NCBI GenBank assembly: GCA_012960245.1
Contig: DUBO01000049.1
Location: forward strand, 1-64,000
Direction: 5' to 3'
Length of the DNA: 64,000 nucleotides
DNA from: Candidatus Binatota bacterium
GTDB lineage: Bacteria > Desulfobacterota > Binatia > UBA1149
The notes below the pieces were generated by a model that made no database searches, was not told where the DNA came from, and saw only the letters and a program-made list of their open reading frames with translations. The translations under genes were made by a program, and so were the position numbers. How positions within the stretch are numbered: position 1 is the first letter of the stretch; each line of letters starts with the position of its first letter. Below, in pieces: positions 1 through 10,444 of the stretch.

Positions 1-472
1 ACGACTTCACTTCCAGGCTGCCCAACTGCCGCAGCCCTTCGTACAATATCACCGAAACGGCGTTGGCCAAATTAAGACTGCGCACCCCCGGCTCGACGAT
101 CGGGATAGTCAATACCTCGGCACCCGCCGCCGACAGGGCGTCGATACGCTCGGCACCCAGCCCCTTGCTCTCGGACCCGAACAACAACAAATCGTCCCGG
201 GCAAACTCGTGCTCGGCATAACAACGCCCGCGCCTGGCCGAGTTGACGATCACGCGACCCGGCGGATGATCGTCGACCCAGGCAGCCCAGTCGTCATGTA
301 CCGACAGGTCGACCAGCGGCCAGTAGTCGAGACCGGCGCGACGCATGTAACGATCGTCGAGCGAGAATCCCAGCGGTCCGACAAGATCAAGCGGAGTGCG
401 CGTAGCCGCTGCCAGCCGCGCTATGCTCCCGGTGTTCTGCGGAATCTCTGGCTCTACCAATACTATGCGCAC
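1..472 (-). CDS. trmL: tRNA (cytidine/uridine-2'-O-)-methyltransferase, TrmL/SpoU family (3' end outside window)
   Basis: This SPOUT-fold enzyme methylates the ribose 2'-OH of the wobble nucleotide in some tRNAs. The translated minus strand starts with VRIVLVEPEIPQNTGSIARL and continues with PLGFSLDDRYMRRAGLDYW, both typical of TrmL. Later come a FGSESKGL segment and IVEPGVRSLNLANAVS, which form the knotted SAM-binding part. The start is a GTG at 472, only two bases after the stop of the upstream DUF1285 gene, so the two are probably co-transcribed. About 157 codons are visible, so only the last residues are missing. The family assignment is firm; the exact tRNA target is inferred. Confidence 0.9.
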   Translation of the reverse strand, partial: MRIVLVEPEIPQNTGSIARLAAATRTPLDLVGPLGFSLDDRYMRRAGLDYWPLVDLSVHDDWAAWVDDHPPGRVIVNSARRGRCYAEHEFARDDLLLFGSESKGLGAERIDALSAAGAEVLTIPIVEPGVRSLNLANAVSVILYEGLRQLGSLEVKS

Positions 473-474
473 GG

Positions 475-948
475 TCAGCCCTTGCACGCGGCCAGTGGCC
501 ACTGTTGCCCCCGGCAGTTTAACACCGGGTCGCCACCGGCGTCGCTGATGGCCCCCGCGAGGTGATAGTAGGCCGGTCGTAGAAAACGCGCGGGCATCAC
601 GCCGCGGCTGCCGCGTTCGACCCGACAGTAGAGAACGTTGTCATCGCCAACGCACAGCGAGCCACAATCGAGTTCGTTGTTCTCACCATCGTTGGTGCGC
701 ACCGAAAAACCCTGGTCGGGATCGCCGTCCACCGACACCACTACCAGCGGCGTGTCTTCCACCACGATCGACGCGCGGTCCACACCGACATCAACGACCC
801 AGCCGCCCTCACCGTCGGCGACCACGTGACGAGAGAACAGGAGGGAGATGCGCTTGTTACTGATCTTTTCGCCGTCGGCGTACCAGTGGCCATCACGACG
901 AAAAACAATCTCCGCTCCCCCGATGGCCCAGAAACCTGCCCTTGTCAT
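475..948 (-). CDS. DUF1285 domain protein
   Basis: This 157-residue soluble protein has the DUF1285 pattern. An FRRDGHWYADGEKI segment (about residues 16-29) is followed by RISLLFSRHV, then VEDTPLVVVSV and FSVRTNDG, and it ends with an RGVMPARFLRPAYYHL stretch. The family occurs in many Proteobacteria and its function is not established. It lies 14 bases downstream of fbp and 2 bases upstream of the trmL start, so the three minus-strand genes look like one operon. The start is an ATG. No signal peptide or membrane segment is visible, which suggests a cytoplasmic protein. Confidence 0.8.
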   Translation of the reverse strand: MTRAGFWAIGGAEIVFRRDGHWYADGEKISNKRISLLFSRHVVADGEGGWVVDVGVDRASIVVEDTPLVVVSVDGDPDQGFSVRTNDGENNELDCGSLCVGDDNVLYCRVERGSRGVMPARFLRPAYYHLAGAISDAGGDPVLNCRGQQWPLAACKG

Positions 949-962
949 ATTTCCGCCGACCG

Positions 963-1970
963 TCAGTTGCCGACCGCGGCCAGGTACTCGGCCATGTTGT
1001 CGCTGCTACCCACCGCCAGGGCGGTGCGTTGGTGTACCGAGGTCGGCACGAGGTCGAGGATACGCGTACTGCCGTCACTGGCAGAGCCGCCGGACTGCTC
1101 GGCCAGCATGGCCATGGGGTTGGCCTCGTACATCAGGCGCAGTTTACCCGCCGGCGTTTCACCGGGCTTCTTGCTACCCGCAGGGTAAAGAAAAATACCT
1201 CCCTTGAGCAGGTTGCGATGAAAGTCGGCTACCAGCGACCCCACGTAGCGCCCCGAGCCGGGACGCCCCTCGCCCCCCGAGGGATCCTTGAGTGAGTCGA
1301 CGTAGTCTCGCGTAGCCTGGTCCCAGGTCCACGCGTTACCCTCGTTGCAACTGTAAATGCTCCCCCGCGCGGGAGTGATTATGCTCGGGTGCGAGAGCAG
1401 GTACTCGCCGCTTCCCGGGTCGAGCGTAAAACCGTCCACGCCATCACCCGTGCTCAACACCAGCATGGTGCTCGAACCGTAGGCAAAATAACCAGCGGCG
1501 ACCTGGGCGCTGCCGGGTTGCAGAAAATCCTCCAGCACGGCGGCCGAACCGCGCGGGCCCAGTCGCCTGAACACCGAGAAGATCGTGCCTATGCTTATGT
1601 TGACGTCGATGTTCGATGATCCGTCAAGGGGGTCGAACAGCGCAACATAGGCGCTCTGTTCGCCGGCGGCCGACGGTGCGATGATTTCTTCGTCTTCTTC
1701 CGACGCCATGCCGCACACGCTTCCGGCCTGCCTGAGCGCGTCAATGATGAGCTGGTCGGAGTACAGGTCGAGCTTCTTGACCTCCTCTCCGTGCACGTTG
1801 GTGGTGCCGCTCACGCCCAGGATGTCGGTCAGCCCCGCCCGGTTCACCTCCTCGGAAATCTTCGTGCAGGGCCGAGCGATGTCGGCCAGCAGGCCAGCCA
1901 GCGCCGGGTCGAGCCCGACGGCTACCCTGCCCTCGAGCCAATCTGAAAGTGAAATCGCCTGCTCTGCCAT
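963..1970 (-). CDS. fbp: fructose-1,6-bisphosphatase class 1
   Basis: The enzyme hydrolyses fructose 1,6-bisphosphate to fructose 6-phosphate in gluconeogenesis. At 335 residues it has the normal class 1 length. The metal-binding motif DPLDGSSNIDVNISIGTIF is intact near residues 112-130, preceded by the ASEEDEEII acidic segment. The YVGSLVADFHRNLLKGGIFL substrate segment and the YEANPMAMLAEQSGG motif are also present. The ATG at 1970 has a GGAG-type ribosome site just upstream. It heads the fbp-DUF1285-trmL series. With the class I aldolase at 6535-7458 it gives the window two steps of the same gluconeogenic route. Confidence 0.97.
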   Translation of the reverse strand: MAEQAISLSDWLEGRVAVGLDPALAGLLADIARPCTKISEEVNRAGLTDILGVSGTTNVHGEEVKKLDLYSDQLIIDALRQAGSVCGMASEEDEEIIAPSAAGEQSAYVALFDPLDGSSNIDVNISIGTIFSVFRRLGPRGSAAVLEDFLQPGSAQVAAGYFAYGSSTMLVLSTGDGVDGFTLDPGSGEYLLSHPSIITPARGSIYSCNEGNAWTWDQATRDYVDSLKDPSGGEGRPGSGRYVGSLVADFHRNLLKGGIFLYPAGSKKPGETPAGKLRLMYEANPMAMLAEQSGGSASDGSTRILDLVPTSVHQRTALAVGSSDNMAEYLAAVGN

Positions 1971-2101
1971 CCGCCGTGTCTCCTGCCCCTCGCCCGGGAT
2001 CCTATTGAAACGTCAGCCACCCAACATCGCAAGGCGGGCATCGCAAGCGGGACGCCTCCCCCTTCTGGATTCGGGAGCTAAGCGGGGCTATACGCAGCCC
2101 C

Positions 2102-3010
2102 ATGGCAGGTGAACAACTCAAAGCGGTTCTCAAGTTGCTGGCGGGCATGGTGGACCTTAACACCACTTCGGTTGAAGAAATGCGCAGCGGCATGGAAGCT
2201 GGCCTCGGTGCTTTTCCCCTGCCCGACGACGTCAGCGCCCAGGTTGAAAGCGGCTGGCCGGTACCCGTGGAGTGGATCAGCACCCCCGGCTGCGACGACA
2301 GCAGGGTACTGCTCTACCTGCACGGCGGTGGTTACGCGGTGGGTTCGATCAACACCCACCGCGAACTGGTGTCGCGCCTGGCGCGAGCCTGCGGCTGCCG
2401 CGCATTGCTTATCGACTACCGGCTGGGCCCCGAGCATAGGTTTCCGGCTGCCGTCGACGACGCGCTGGCCTGTTACTCGCAACTGCTCGACCGGTCCATC
2501 GCCCCTGGCCGCATAGCAATTGCCGGCGACTCGGCCGGTGGCGGGCTCACACTCGCCACGCTGCTGGCCGCGCGAGAAGCCGGGCTGCCCATGCCGGCGG
2601 CCGCCGTCGGCCTGTCGGCCTGGACCGACCTGTCGGTGAGCGGAGACTCCATAACCAGCAGGCAAGAGGCCGACCCCATGCTCACCGGCGACCAGCTGCG
2701 GCAGTTTGCCACCTGGTACCTCGGCGAAGACGGGGACCCCCGCGACCCACTGGCTTCGCCCGTGTTCGCGTCGCTCGACGGGCTGCCACCGCTGCTGCTG
2801 CAGGTGGGCAGCGAAGAGGTTCTGCTCGACGACACCCTACGCCTGGCCGACAACGCACGGACGGCGGGTGTGGAAGTCTGCGTAGAGCAGTGGGACGAGA
2901 TGTTCCACGTGTGGCAGGCCTTGGCCTCCATGCTTGACGAAGGGCAAAAAGCCATCGACCGCATAGGCGAATTTCTGTGCGAAAAAATGGACGGGGAAAA
3001 TAAGCTATGA
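2102..3010 (+). CDS. alpha/beta hydrolase, hormone-sensitive-lipase-type carboxylesterase
   Basis: This 302-residue serine esterase belongs to the HSL (family IV) group. The oxyanion-hole motif YLHGGGYAVGS is near residues 75-85, and the nucleophile elbow GDSAGGGL is near 140. A downstream acid (near LLLQVGSEEVLLDD) and the late histidine in MFHVWQAL complete the triad. No signal peptide is visible, so it is probably cytoplasmic and acts on short acyl esters. It overlaps the next gene by four bases (ATGA), so it is translationally coupled to a paraoxonase-like lipoprotein. The native substrate is unknown. Confidence 0.9.
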   Translation: MAGEQLKAVLKLLAGMVDLNTTSVEEMRSGMEAGLGAFPLPDDVSAQVESGWPVPVEWISTPGCDDSRVLLYLHGGGYAVGSINTHRELVSRLARACGCRALLIDYRLGPEHRFPAAVDDALACYSQLLDRSIAPGRIAIAGDSAGGGLTLATLLAAREAGLPMPAAAVGLSAWTDLSVSGDSITSRQEADPMLTGDQLRQFATWYLGEDGDPRDPLASPVFASLDGLPPLLLQVGSEEVLLDDTLRLADNARTAGVEVCVEQWDEMFHVWQALASMLDEGQKAIDRIGEFLCEKMDGENKL

Positions 3011-4143
3011 AAAAGCCTGTTATGGCCAAGCGAGCAACGCAGCGAGGATTGATCCTGGCAACGGTGGCGATGGCCATCGTGACCGCCGGCTGTGCGGGGC
3101 CGCCACGCGACGCCTGCGACATGGCCGGTACGCCCGGTACCGTCTGTGGTTTTGAAAACCCCGAGGACATCGAACTCATTGACAGCTCCGGCGTCGTGCT
3201 GGTATCCAACCTGCGCCTGGGCGACCCCCTACCGGGAGGCGGATTTCTTTCGGCCATGACAACGGCGGGCGCCACCGGCGACGACCAGCAGGCGCGCCCG
3301 TGGAAGGCGTGGCCACTCGAAGACGGTAGCGCACCCGCTGCCGACAACAGCTCCGCCTTGTTGGGCTCACCCGACTGTCCCGGGCCACCCGACCCGGCCG
3401 CCTTCAATCCCCACGGCATAAGCTCCACGAGCAGCGGCGCGCTCGCGCTGTTGTACGTCGTGGCCCACGTTGTCGAAGGAAGCGGCCGCGAGGCCATAGA
3501 AATCTTTGCAGTGGTGGGCTCAGGCCTGGAAACAAAACTCACCTGGTTGGGCTGCATCCCGACACCGGATGCCATACAGGCCAACGACCTCGCCGTGTCT
3601 GCCAACGGCAGTGTGTACGCGAGCAACTACCAACCAGACAACTCCCCCATGCACATGATCAAGGCCTCGCTGCTGGGCACGGACACCGGCGGCATCATCG
3701 CCTGGAAGCCGGGCACGGGCTGGAGCGAAATCGAAGGCACGACCTCCAAGCTGGCCAACGGCGTAGCCTTGTCAAAAGACGGTAAAGTTTTGTATTACAC
3801 AGAAACGATTTCGCGTAGTCTGCACCGCAAGCCCCTGGACGGCAGCCCCTCGGTGTGGGTCGACATTCCGGGTATGCCCGACAACCTGTCGTGGACCGAG
3901 CGCGGAACCCTGCTGGTGGCTTCGCACACGTCGGGCCCGCGTTTCATGGCTTGTGCCATCGGCCGCCTGCCCTGCCGCAGCCCCTGGATAGTCCAGGAAC
4001 TCGACCCCACTACGATGGCCTTGAGAACGTTGTCAGAACACGACGGCGACAGGCTGGGTGCCGTTGCCACGGCCACCCCCGCCGGCGACAAGATACTGTT
4101 GGGCTCCGTGTTCGACGACAGGATAGGGGTTCTTTCCGACTGA
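3007..4143 (+). CDS. paraoxonase/SMP-30-like beta-propeller lipoprotein (putative lactonase)
   Basis: This 378-residue protein starts with a lipoprotein signal: a basic N-terminus, a hydrophobic stretch and VTAGC with the lipid-bearing Cys at 29. The mature part looks like a six-bladed propeller of the paraoxonase/SMP-30 superfamily. Segments matching the calcium site are visible: PEDIELIDSSG, NPHGIS, QANDLAVSANGSVYASN, LANGVALSKDGKVLYY and MPDNLSW. These carry the Glu, Asn, Asn, Asp and Asn seen in PON enzymes. It overlaps the upstream esterase gene by four bases. A lactonase or arylesterase activity in the periplasm is inferred. A strictosidine-synthase-like or non-catalytic propeller is the alternative. 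Confidence 0.75.
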   Translation: MKKPVMAKRATQRGLILATVAMAIVTAGCAGPPRDACDMAGTPGTVCGFENPEDIELIDSSGVVLVSNLRLGDPLPGGGFLSAMTTAGATGDDQQARPWKAWPLEDGSAPAADNSSALLGSPDCPGPPDPAAFNPHGISSTSSGALALLYVVAHVVEGSGREAIEIFAVVGSGLETKLTWLGCIPTPDAIQANDLAVSANGSVYASNYQPDNSPMHMIKASLLGTDTGGIIAWKPGTGWSEIEGTTSKLANGVALSKDGKVLYYTETISRSLHRKPLDGSPSVWVDIPGMPDNLSWTERGTLLVASHTSGPRFMACAIGRLPCRSPWIVQELDPTTMALRTLSEHDGDRLGAVATATPAGDKILLGSVFDDRIGVLSD

Positions 4144-4205
4144 CCCTGAGGACAGACAAAAGACCAGCAAACGCAGGAAAAGAGGGTTTTTCGGGAATTC
4201 GCTTG

Positions 4206-4240
4206 CTTCAATATATAATATCCAATAAAAATAATTGAAG
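4206..4240 (+). promoter_or_regulatory. Putative promoter with inverted repeat upstream of the TetR gene
   Basis: In a clearly AT-rich stretch a perfect TATAAT (4214-4219) lies between the two arms of an inverted repeat, CTTCAAT (4206-4212) and ATTGAAG (4234-4240). TetR proteins often repress their own promoter by binding such a palindrome, so this may be an autoregulatory operator. No good -35 box was found. A second small perfect hairpin, GATCC-GAGA-GGATC, lies at 4249-4262. Confidence 0.45.
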
Positions 4241-4329
4241 AAGACCGGGATCCGAGAGGATCAGCCTGGGGCAGAGAGCCACACGCCATGCTCTCGGTAC
4301 TGAGCCTCAGCAATAAGGAGGCGCTAATA

Positions 4330-5013
4330 ATGGCTGCACCATTCCCCCGCCCACGGAGCGTGCCCTCACACATAAGCTACGATAGCGATGCCGACAGGCC
4401 ATCCTCACGACGTGGACGACGGCCAAAGGTCACGCGGCGGCAGATGTTGGAGGCCGCCACGCAGGAGTTCGCGGCCCACGGCTACGGCGGGTCAACCATC
4501 GCCGCCATTGCCGCCCGACTCGGAATCACCCAACCGCTGATCCACTACCATTTTCATTCCAAGGAGGAGCTGTGGTTTGAGTCGGTTTACCTGCTCTTCC
4601 TCTCGCTGTGGAATGACATAGAGCTGGCCCTGGTCGAAGCTAAGAACGACGGCTCGCGCAGCAGTGCCCGGGAGTTGCTCAAGGTGCTCGTCACTGCCCT
4701 GGCCCGGAAGCCCGAAATCGCGCGAATCGTGAGTAACGAGGGCTACGACCGCAACAGCACGCGCATGTCGCGACTGTCTGAAACCTACCTGCAGCCCGTA
4801 TTCAAGTTAGTCGGCGAGGCGCTCGCCGCGCACGGCAAGCGAGCCTCGCTCAAGGAGCAGTCCTCTGAATTTCTCCTGCTGGCCTTCCTCGGCTCAACGA
4901 CCACCGTGCTCACCATGGGTCCGGTGTGCCGAGAGCTATACGGCCTCCAGATCGACTCCGAGGAGAACATAGACAAGCAGGTCGCGCTTCTCGAAGCCCT
5001 GTTCGTGGGCTAA
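4330..5013 (+). CDS. TetR/AcrR-family transcriptional regulator
   Basis: This is a one-component repressor of 227 residues from the chosen ATG at 4330, which follows an AATAAGGAGG ribosome site. An in-frame start at 4288 would add 14 residues. After a basic, flexible N-terminus (SSRRGRRPKVTRR) comes the TetR helix-turn-helix, with STIAAIAARLGITQPLIHYH and FHSKEELWFE. The C-terminal ligand and dimer domain is all-helical and not assignable to a ligand class. The candidate operator is directly upstream. Targets are unknown; the divergent or adjacent metabolic genes are possible but not shown. Confidence 0.9.
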   Translation: MAAPFPRPRSVPSHISYDSDADRPSSRRGRRPKVTRRQMLEAATQEFAAHGYGGSTIAAIAARLGITQPLIHYHFHSKEELWFESVYLLFLSLWNDIELALVEAKNDGSRSSARELLKVLVTALARKPEIARIVSNEGYDRNSTRMSRLSETYLQPVFKLVGEALAAHGKRASLKEQSSEFLLLAFLGSTTTVLTMGPVCRELYGLQIDSEENIDKQVALLEALFVG

Positions 5014-5119
5014 AAACGGCTAGTACGGCAGGGGCGTTAAAGAAGGACCGCCACTCATCCTCAGCCGCCCCCTGCTTGGCCGCGTAGCCACCCGCTGCTA
5101 TCTTCCGGGTGGAATAACA

Positions 5120-6508
<1,389 letters not shown>

Positions 6509-6534
6509 CGCTCACGCCTCGGTCGACCCGGCGG

Positions 6535-7458
6535 TCAGTCCTTGCCGTCGTAGATGCCCATGGCCGTGGACAGAAAGGCCAAGGCCTCCTCCTTCTCCCG
6601 CTGAAAGGAGTTGCGGCCTATGATCGAGCCGAAGCCACCGCCGTCACGAACGCCTCGGACCTCTTCGAAGACCTTCTCGTCGGCGCCCTTGGCACCACCC
6701 GAAAAGATCACTACCCGCCTGCCGCCGAAGGCCGACTGTACGACGTGGCTCACGCGCTCCGCCAGCGTGCCCGTGGGTATGCCTTCTTCTTCGTATACCT
6801 TGCGCGCCGCATCCTGCTCGATGTAATCGGTGGGGGGCTTGACCTTGATGAGGGTCGCGCCCATCTGCGCGGCTATCTGGGCCGCGTAGGCGACCACGTC
6901 GATGGCGGTTTCGGCTTCCTTGCCCAGGTTGCCACCGCGCGGATACGACCACACCACCACGGCCAGGCCGTAGTCCTTGGCTTCTCGCGTGAGCTCCCTC
7001 AGGTCCTCGTACATTGACTTGAACTCACCCGAACCGGGATAAATCGTGTAGCCTATCGCCACGCAGCCCAACCTGAGCGCGTCGGCCACCGAGCCGGTGA
7101 GCGACGGAACCGAGTTCTCTACGTCGGGCGAAAGCGAGTCGTGGTTGTTGAGCTTGAGTATCATCGGCACCTGCCCGGCGTACTCGGCCGCGCCGGCCTC
7201 GAGAAAGCCCAGCGGCGCGGCGTAAGCGCTGCAACCGGCATCAACGGCAAGCTGAAAGTGATAGCGCGGATCGTAGCCCGCCGGATTGTGGGCGAAACTG
7301 CGAGCCGGGCCGTGCTCGAAGCCCTGGTCGACCGGCAGTATGATCATGCGACCGGTGCCACCGAGGCGGCCGTGGTAGAGGATGCGCGCCAGGTTGTTCA
7401 GCGTTCCCGGGTTCTCGCTGGCGTACCAGCTCAGGATTTCCTTGACTCGTTCACTCAT
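6535..7458 (-). CDS. class I fructose-bisphosphate aldolase, DhnA/FbaB type
   Basis: This aldolase interconverts fructose 1,6-bisphosphate with dihydroxyacetone phosphate and glyceraldehyde 3-phosphate through a Schiff base. The 307-residue protein shows the DhnA-type signatures MIILPVDQGFEHGP, NNHDSL and WSYPRGG. The candidate Schiff-base lysine is in GATLIKVKPPTDY, and the phosphate-binding segment is FSGGAKG. The ATG at 7458 follows an AAGGAG ribosome site. It converges on gltA with 26 bases between stops. A role in gluconeogenesis together with the fbp gene nearby is inferred. Confidence 0.93.
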   Translation of the reverse strand: MSERVKEILSWYASENPGTLNNLARILYHGRLGGTGRMIILPVDQGFEHGPARSFAHNPAGYDPRYHFQLAVDAGCSAYAAPLGFLEAGAAEYAGQVPMILKLNNHDSLSPDVENSVPSLTGSVADALRLGCVAIGYTIYPGSGEFKSMYEDLRELTREAKDYGLAVVVWSYPRGGNLGKEAETAIDVVAYAAQIAAQMGATLIKVKPPTDYIEQDAARKVYEEEGIPTGTLAERVSHVVQSAFGGRRVVIFSGGAKGADEKVFEEVRGVRDGGGFGSIIGRNSFQREKEEALAFLSTAMGIYDGKD

Positions 7459-7560
7459 CAGCTTCTTTGTCTCCTTTCGGTAGTGGAAGTGGCAGACGCC
7501 CTTGGCGCCGTCCCCGATATTTAGACGCAGGCAGCGCGCAGAGCAAGGTCGCGGGCGCCC

Positions 7561-8619
7561 TCACCCCCCGATTATATCCCAGGGGCTGTCCGCCCCGCCG
7601 CAGTCTTTCTCCAACCGGGCGAGGGCCTCGCCCGCGTGCTGCCACGAAGCCGCCCAGGCCGCCAGCCCTTCGGCCTCGCGGTGGTAGCGATAAACGGCAA
7701 GAAATGCGGCGTTGTCGGCCAGGCCCGGCCATCCGCCTCCCGGACGGCTCCCGGGGCGGCTGTTACCCGTGGGAGAAAACAGCTCGGCGAGGCCGTCGGA
7801 CGCCTCAGCGTAAACCCGGCTTCGCAGGCTCATAAGTTCGGCCTGTTTACAGCCCTCGCGCGAGCAACGCTCGAAAAGTTCGAGCAACCCGGTCTCCAGT
7901 TCGGCCAACAGGCGACCCCTTTCGATCCAGCGCACACGCCTGGCTTGCACGCGCCGGGCGAGCTCGACACTGCCGCGCTGGGAGAAAAAATCCTGCCCCA
8001 GCCGCAGGCTCACTGCCTGTGCCATGCTTTCGTTGAAGTCGGCCTGTCCGCGTATGAACACCGTTGAGTGGACCAGCTCGTGCAGCAGCACCACTACCAG
8101 CGTCGTCTCGTCCACCGCCACCAGGCTCTCGGGTAAGGGGTCGTTGAACCAGCCCAGGGTCGAGTAGGCCGCGGCTCGCGCAACCCTGCTGTCGAGCCCG
8201 CGTTTGCGCAACCTGCCCGCGCAGGCCTCGGCAGGAGCGCGGTCGAAGTAGCCGCGGTAAGGCAGGCGGCCCACAACCGGGTAGCGCCAGGTCCACGATT
8301 CCAGCCGGTCGGGCCACGCGGCCGTAACCACGTGCACGCCCTCGAGCGAGCGGCCGTTGGACACCGACGAGTAGTTGCCCTCAACCGCCAGCCCCTGTCG
8401 AGAGGCCCAGCCCCTGAGCTCTTCGACGAGCTGAAGGCGTGCACGTCGCTCGGGGTCGTCCGACGCCGCGATGGCCGACTCCAACGGCTGCGCCGTGGCC
8501 ATGAAGCGCGCCTGCTCGTAGCCCAGTCGCAGGTAATACCAGGGCCGGCAGCCGGCCGTCGTGAACAGCAACAACAGTGCCAGAAACGCCAACGCTCGGC
8601 CCCACCGTCGTTTACTCAC
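7561..8619 (-). CDS. putative zinc aminopeptidase lipoprotein (COG4324 type)
   Basis: The zinc-protease motif HELVH lies in VVLLHELVHSTVFIRGQ, and a third ligand is probable in the following ADFNESMAQ segment. This is the arrangement of the predicted aminopeptidase family COG4324. From the preferred GTG start at 8619 the protein has 352 residues. It begins with a short basic stretch, a hydrophobic run and TTAGC, a lipobox. The upstream ATG (8691) would put 24 implausible residues before the signal. It is divergent from the ABC exporter pair with only 34 bases between starts, so promoters must overlap coding sequence. It is probably periplasmic; the activity is predicted only. Confidence 0.78.
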   Translation of the reverse strand: MSKRRWGRALAFLALLLLFTTAGCRPWYYLRLGYEQARFMATAQPLESAIAASDDPERRARLQLVEELRGWASRQGLAVEGNYSSVSNGRSLEGVHVVTAAWPDRLESWTWRYPVVGRLPYRGYFDRAPAEACAGRLRKRGLDSRVARAAAYSTLGWFNDPLPESLVAVDETTLVVVLLHELVHSTVFIRGQADFNESMAQAVSLRLGQDFFSQRGSVELARRVQARRVRWIERGRLLAELETGLLELFERCSREGCKQAELMSLRSRVYAEASDGLAELFSPTGNSRPGSRPGGGWPGLADNAAFLAVYRYHREAEGLAAWAASWQHAGEALARLEKDCGGADSPWDIIGG

Positions 8620-8653
8620 TGGATGCACACCTGTAGGCTTGCGAGCTACCAAC

Positions 8654-10444
8654 GTGAATCGCCTCAGGGAATATCTTCTCAAGTACAACAAGCGCTATCT
8701 CGTGGGCGGGGCCTGCCTGTTCGTGACCGCGACCATGGTGATGGCCATACCAGCCGTCCTGCAGCGGGCCATCGACCAGCTGGCGGACACCGTGGCCGGC
8801 AATAAGAGCGCTGCCAGCATGCCGGGCGACGCGGTATTCAACGACGCGGTATTCAACGCAGCCCCCTGGGCACTGGCTATTATAGCGCTGGCCGTGGGCC
8901 AGGCGCTGGTGCGCACCGTGTCGAGGTCGCTCATTTTCAACGCCGGCCGCGACGTCGAGTACGATCTGCGCAACGACTTGTTCGTCCACCTCACCACCCT
9001 GCCCCAGTCGTGGTACCACCGCCAGCGCACCGGCGACCTCATGTCGCGACTGGTCAACGACCTCAACGCCGTGCGCCTGCTGCTCGGCCTGGGCGTGCTC
9101 ACGATCATCAACACTCCGCTGTACTGCATCTACGCGCTCACCCTCATGGCCATGATGGACCTGCGCCTCACGCTCGCGGCTCTGCTCCCCTTCCCTCTCA
9201 TACTGTGGGTGATCAGGGTCTACAGCCATCGCATGATGGAAGCGTCGGTAAGCGTGCAGGAACGGCTCGCCGACATATCGTCGTCGGTGCAGGAAACGCT
9301 CGCCGGGGTGTCGGTCATCAAGGCCTGGGGACGCGAGCAGCAACGAGAAGGCGATTTTGCGCAGCTCAACGAGCGCTTCAAGAACGACAGCATGGAGCTG
9401 GTCAAGCTGCGCGGCAAGGTGTTTCCGCTGGTAAGGGTTGTCTCGTCGCTGGGCGTGCTGGTGGTGCTCTATTACGGCGGAACGCTGGTCGTGCGCGGCG
9501 AGCTCACGCTGGGCCAGCTGGTGGCCTTCATGGTCTACCTCAACATCATCGCCTGGCCGATGATGGCGCTTGGCTGGCTGGTATCCATCTACCAGCGCGG
9601 CCGCGCCGCCATGCTGCGGCTGGGCGAGGTACTCGACGCACGACCGGAGATCGCCAGCCCCGAGGGCGGTGGGCATCGCGCCGTGCTGCGCGGCGGGGTC
9701 AGCCTGGAGAACGTGAGCTTCACCTACCCTTCGGACCAGGCGCGCGACCCCGCGCTGAGAAACGTGACCCTCGAGCTAGAGGCCGGCACGACCCTGGGCG
9801 TGCTGGGCGCCACGGGTTCGGGCAAGTCTACGCTGGCCTCGCTGGTGGCGCGGGTGTTCGACCCCGACCAGGGCCGGGTGATGGTTGACGGCGTGGACCT
9901 GCGCGAATGGAACCTGGGCGACCTGCGACGCGGCATCGGCTTCGTACCCCAGGACCCCTTCCTCTTCAGCTCGTCGATAGAAGACAATATTGCCTTTGCC
10001 CGCGACGACCTGGGCGACGAAGAACTCGGCAGGCTGGTTGAAATAGCCGCCCTCGATACCGACCTCGCCGAGTTTCCGCACGGCATGGACACGCAGGTGG
10101 GAGAACGCGGGCTGGCCATGTCGGGCGGGCAGAAGCAACGCCTCACCCTGGCCCGAGCCGTGGCCCGCGACCCGGCCATACTGGTGCTCGACGACGCGCT
10201 CTCGAGTATCGACGCCGCCACCGAGTCGCGCATACTCGATGAACTCGAGAGCGTGATGGAAGGCCGCAGCAGCATCATCGTGTCTCACCGCGTGGCAGCG
10301 GTGCGCAGGGCCGACCGCGTGGTTGTGCTCGAAGAGGGCCGCGTGGTTGAAGACGGCACGCCCGACGAACTGGCGGCGGCCGATGGCCTGTACTCGCGCC
10401 TGCTCGAGCGGCAGCAACTCGCCGACGAACTGGAGGCCATGTAA
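8654..10444 (+). CDS. heterodimeric ABC exporter subunit 1 (MdlA-like), degenerate Walker B
   Basis: This is a half-transporter: an N-terminal six-helix exporter domain (about residues 15-320) fused to an ATPase domain. The ATPase shows Walker A GATGSGKST, the canonical signature MSGGQKQRL and Walker B ILVLDDALSSID. The catalytic glutamate after Walker B is an aspartate, as in the degenerate-site subunit of heterodimeric exporters such as MdlA or TM287. I chose the GTG at 8654 because upstream codons overlap the divergent aminopeptidase gene and look non-coding. The stop is directly followed by the ATG of the partner gene. The substrate is unknown; lipid or drug export is typical. Confidence 0.92.
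   Translation: MNRLREYLLKYNKRYLVGGACLFVTATMVMAIPAVLQRAIDQLADTVAGNKSAASMPGDAVFNDAVFNAAPWALAIIALAVGQALVRTVSRSLIFNAGRDVEYDLRNDLFVHLTTLPQSWYHRQRTGDLMSRLVNDLNAVRLLLGLGVLTIINTPLYCIYALTLMAMMDLRLTLAALLPFPLILWVIRVYSHRMMEASVSVQERLADISSSVQETLAGVSVIKAWGREQQREGDFAQLNERFKNDSMELVKLRGKVFPLVRVVSSLGVLVVLYYGGTLVVRGELTLGQLVAFMVYLNIIAWPMMALGWLVSIYQRGRAAMLRLGEVLDARPEIASPEGGGHRAVLRGGVSLENVSFTYPSDQARDPALRNVTLELEAGTTLGVLGATGSGKSTLASLVARVFDPDQGRVMVDGVDLREWNLGDLRRGIGFVPQDPFLFSSSIEDNIAFARDDLGDEELGRLVEIAALDTDLAEFPHGMDTQVGERGLAMSGGQKQRLTLARAVARDPAILVLDDALSSIDAATESRILDELESVMEGRSSIIVSHRVAAVRRADRVVVLEEGRVVEDGTPDELAAADGLYSRLLERQQLADELEAM

Noticed and set aside
8612-9676. 354-codon open frame antisense to the ABC subunit
   Set aside because: High His/Gln/Arg composition is typical of shadow frames; the ABC frame is certain.
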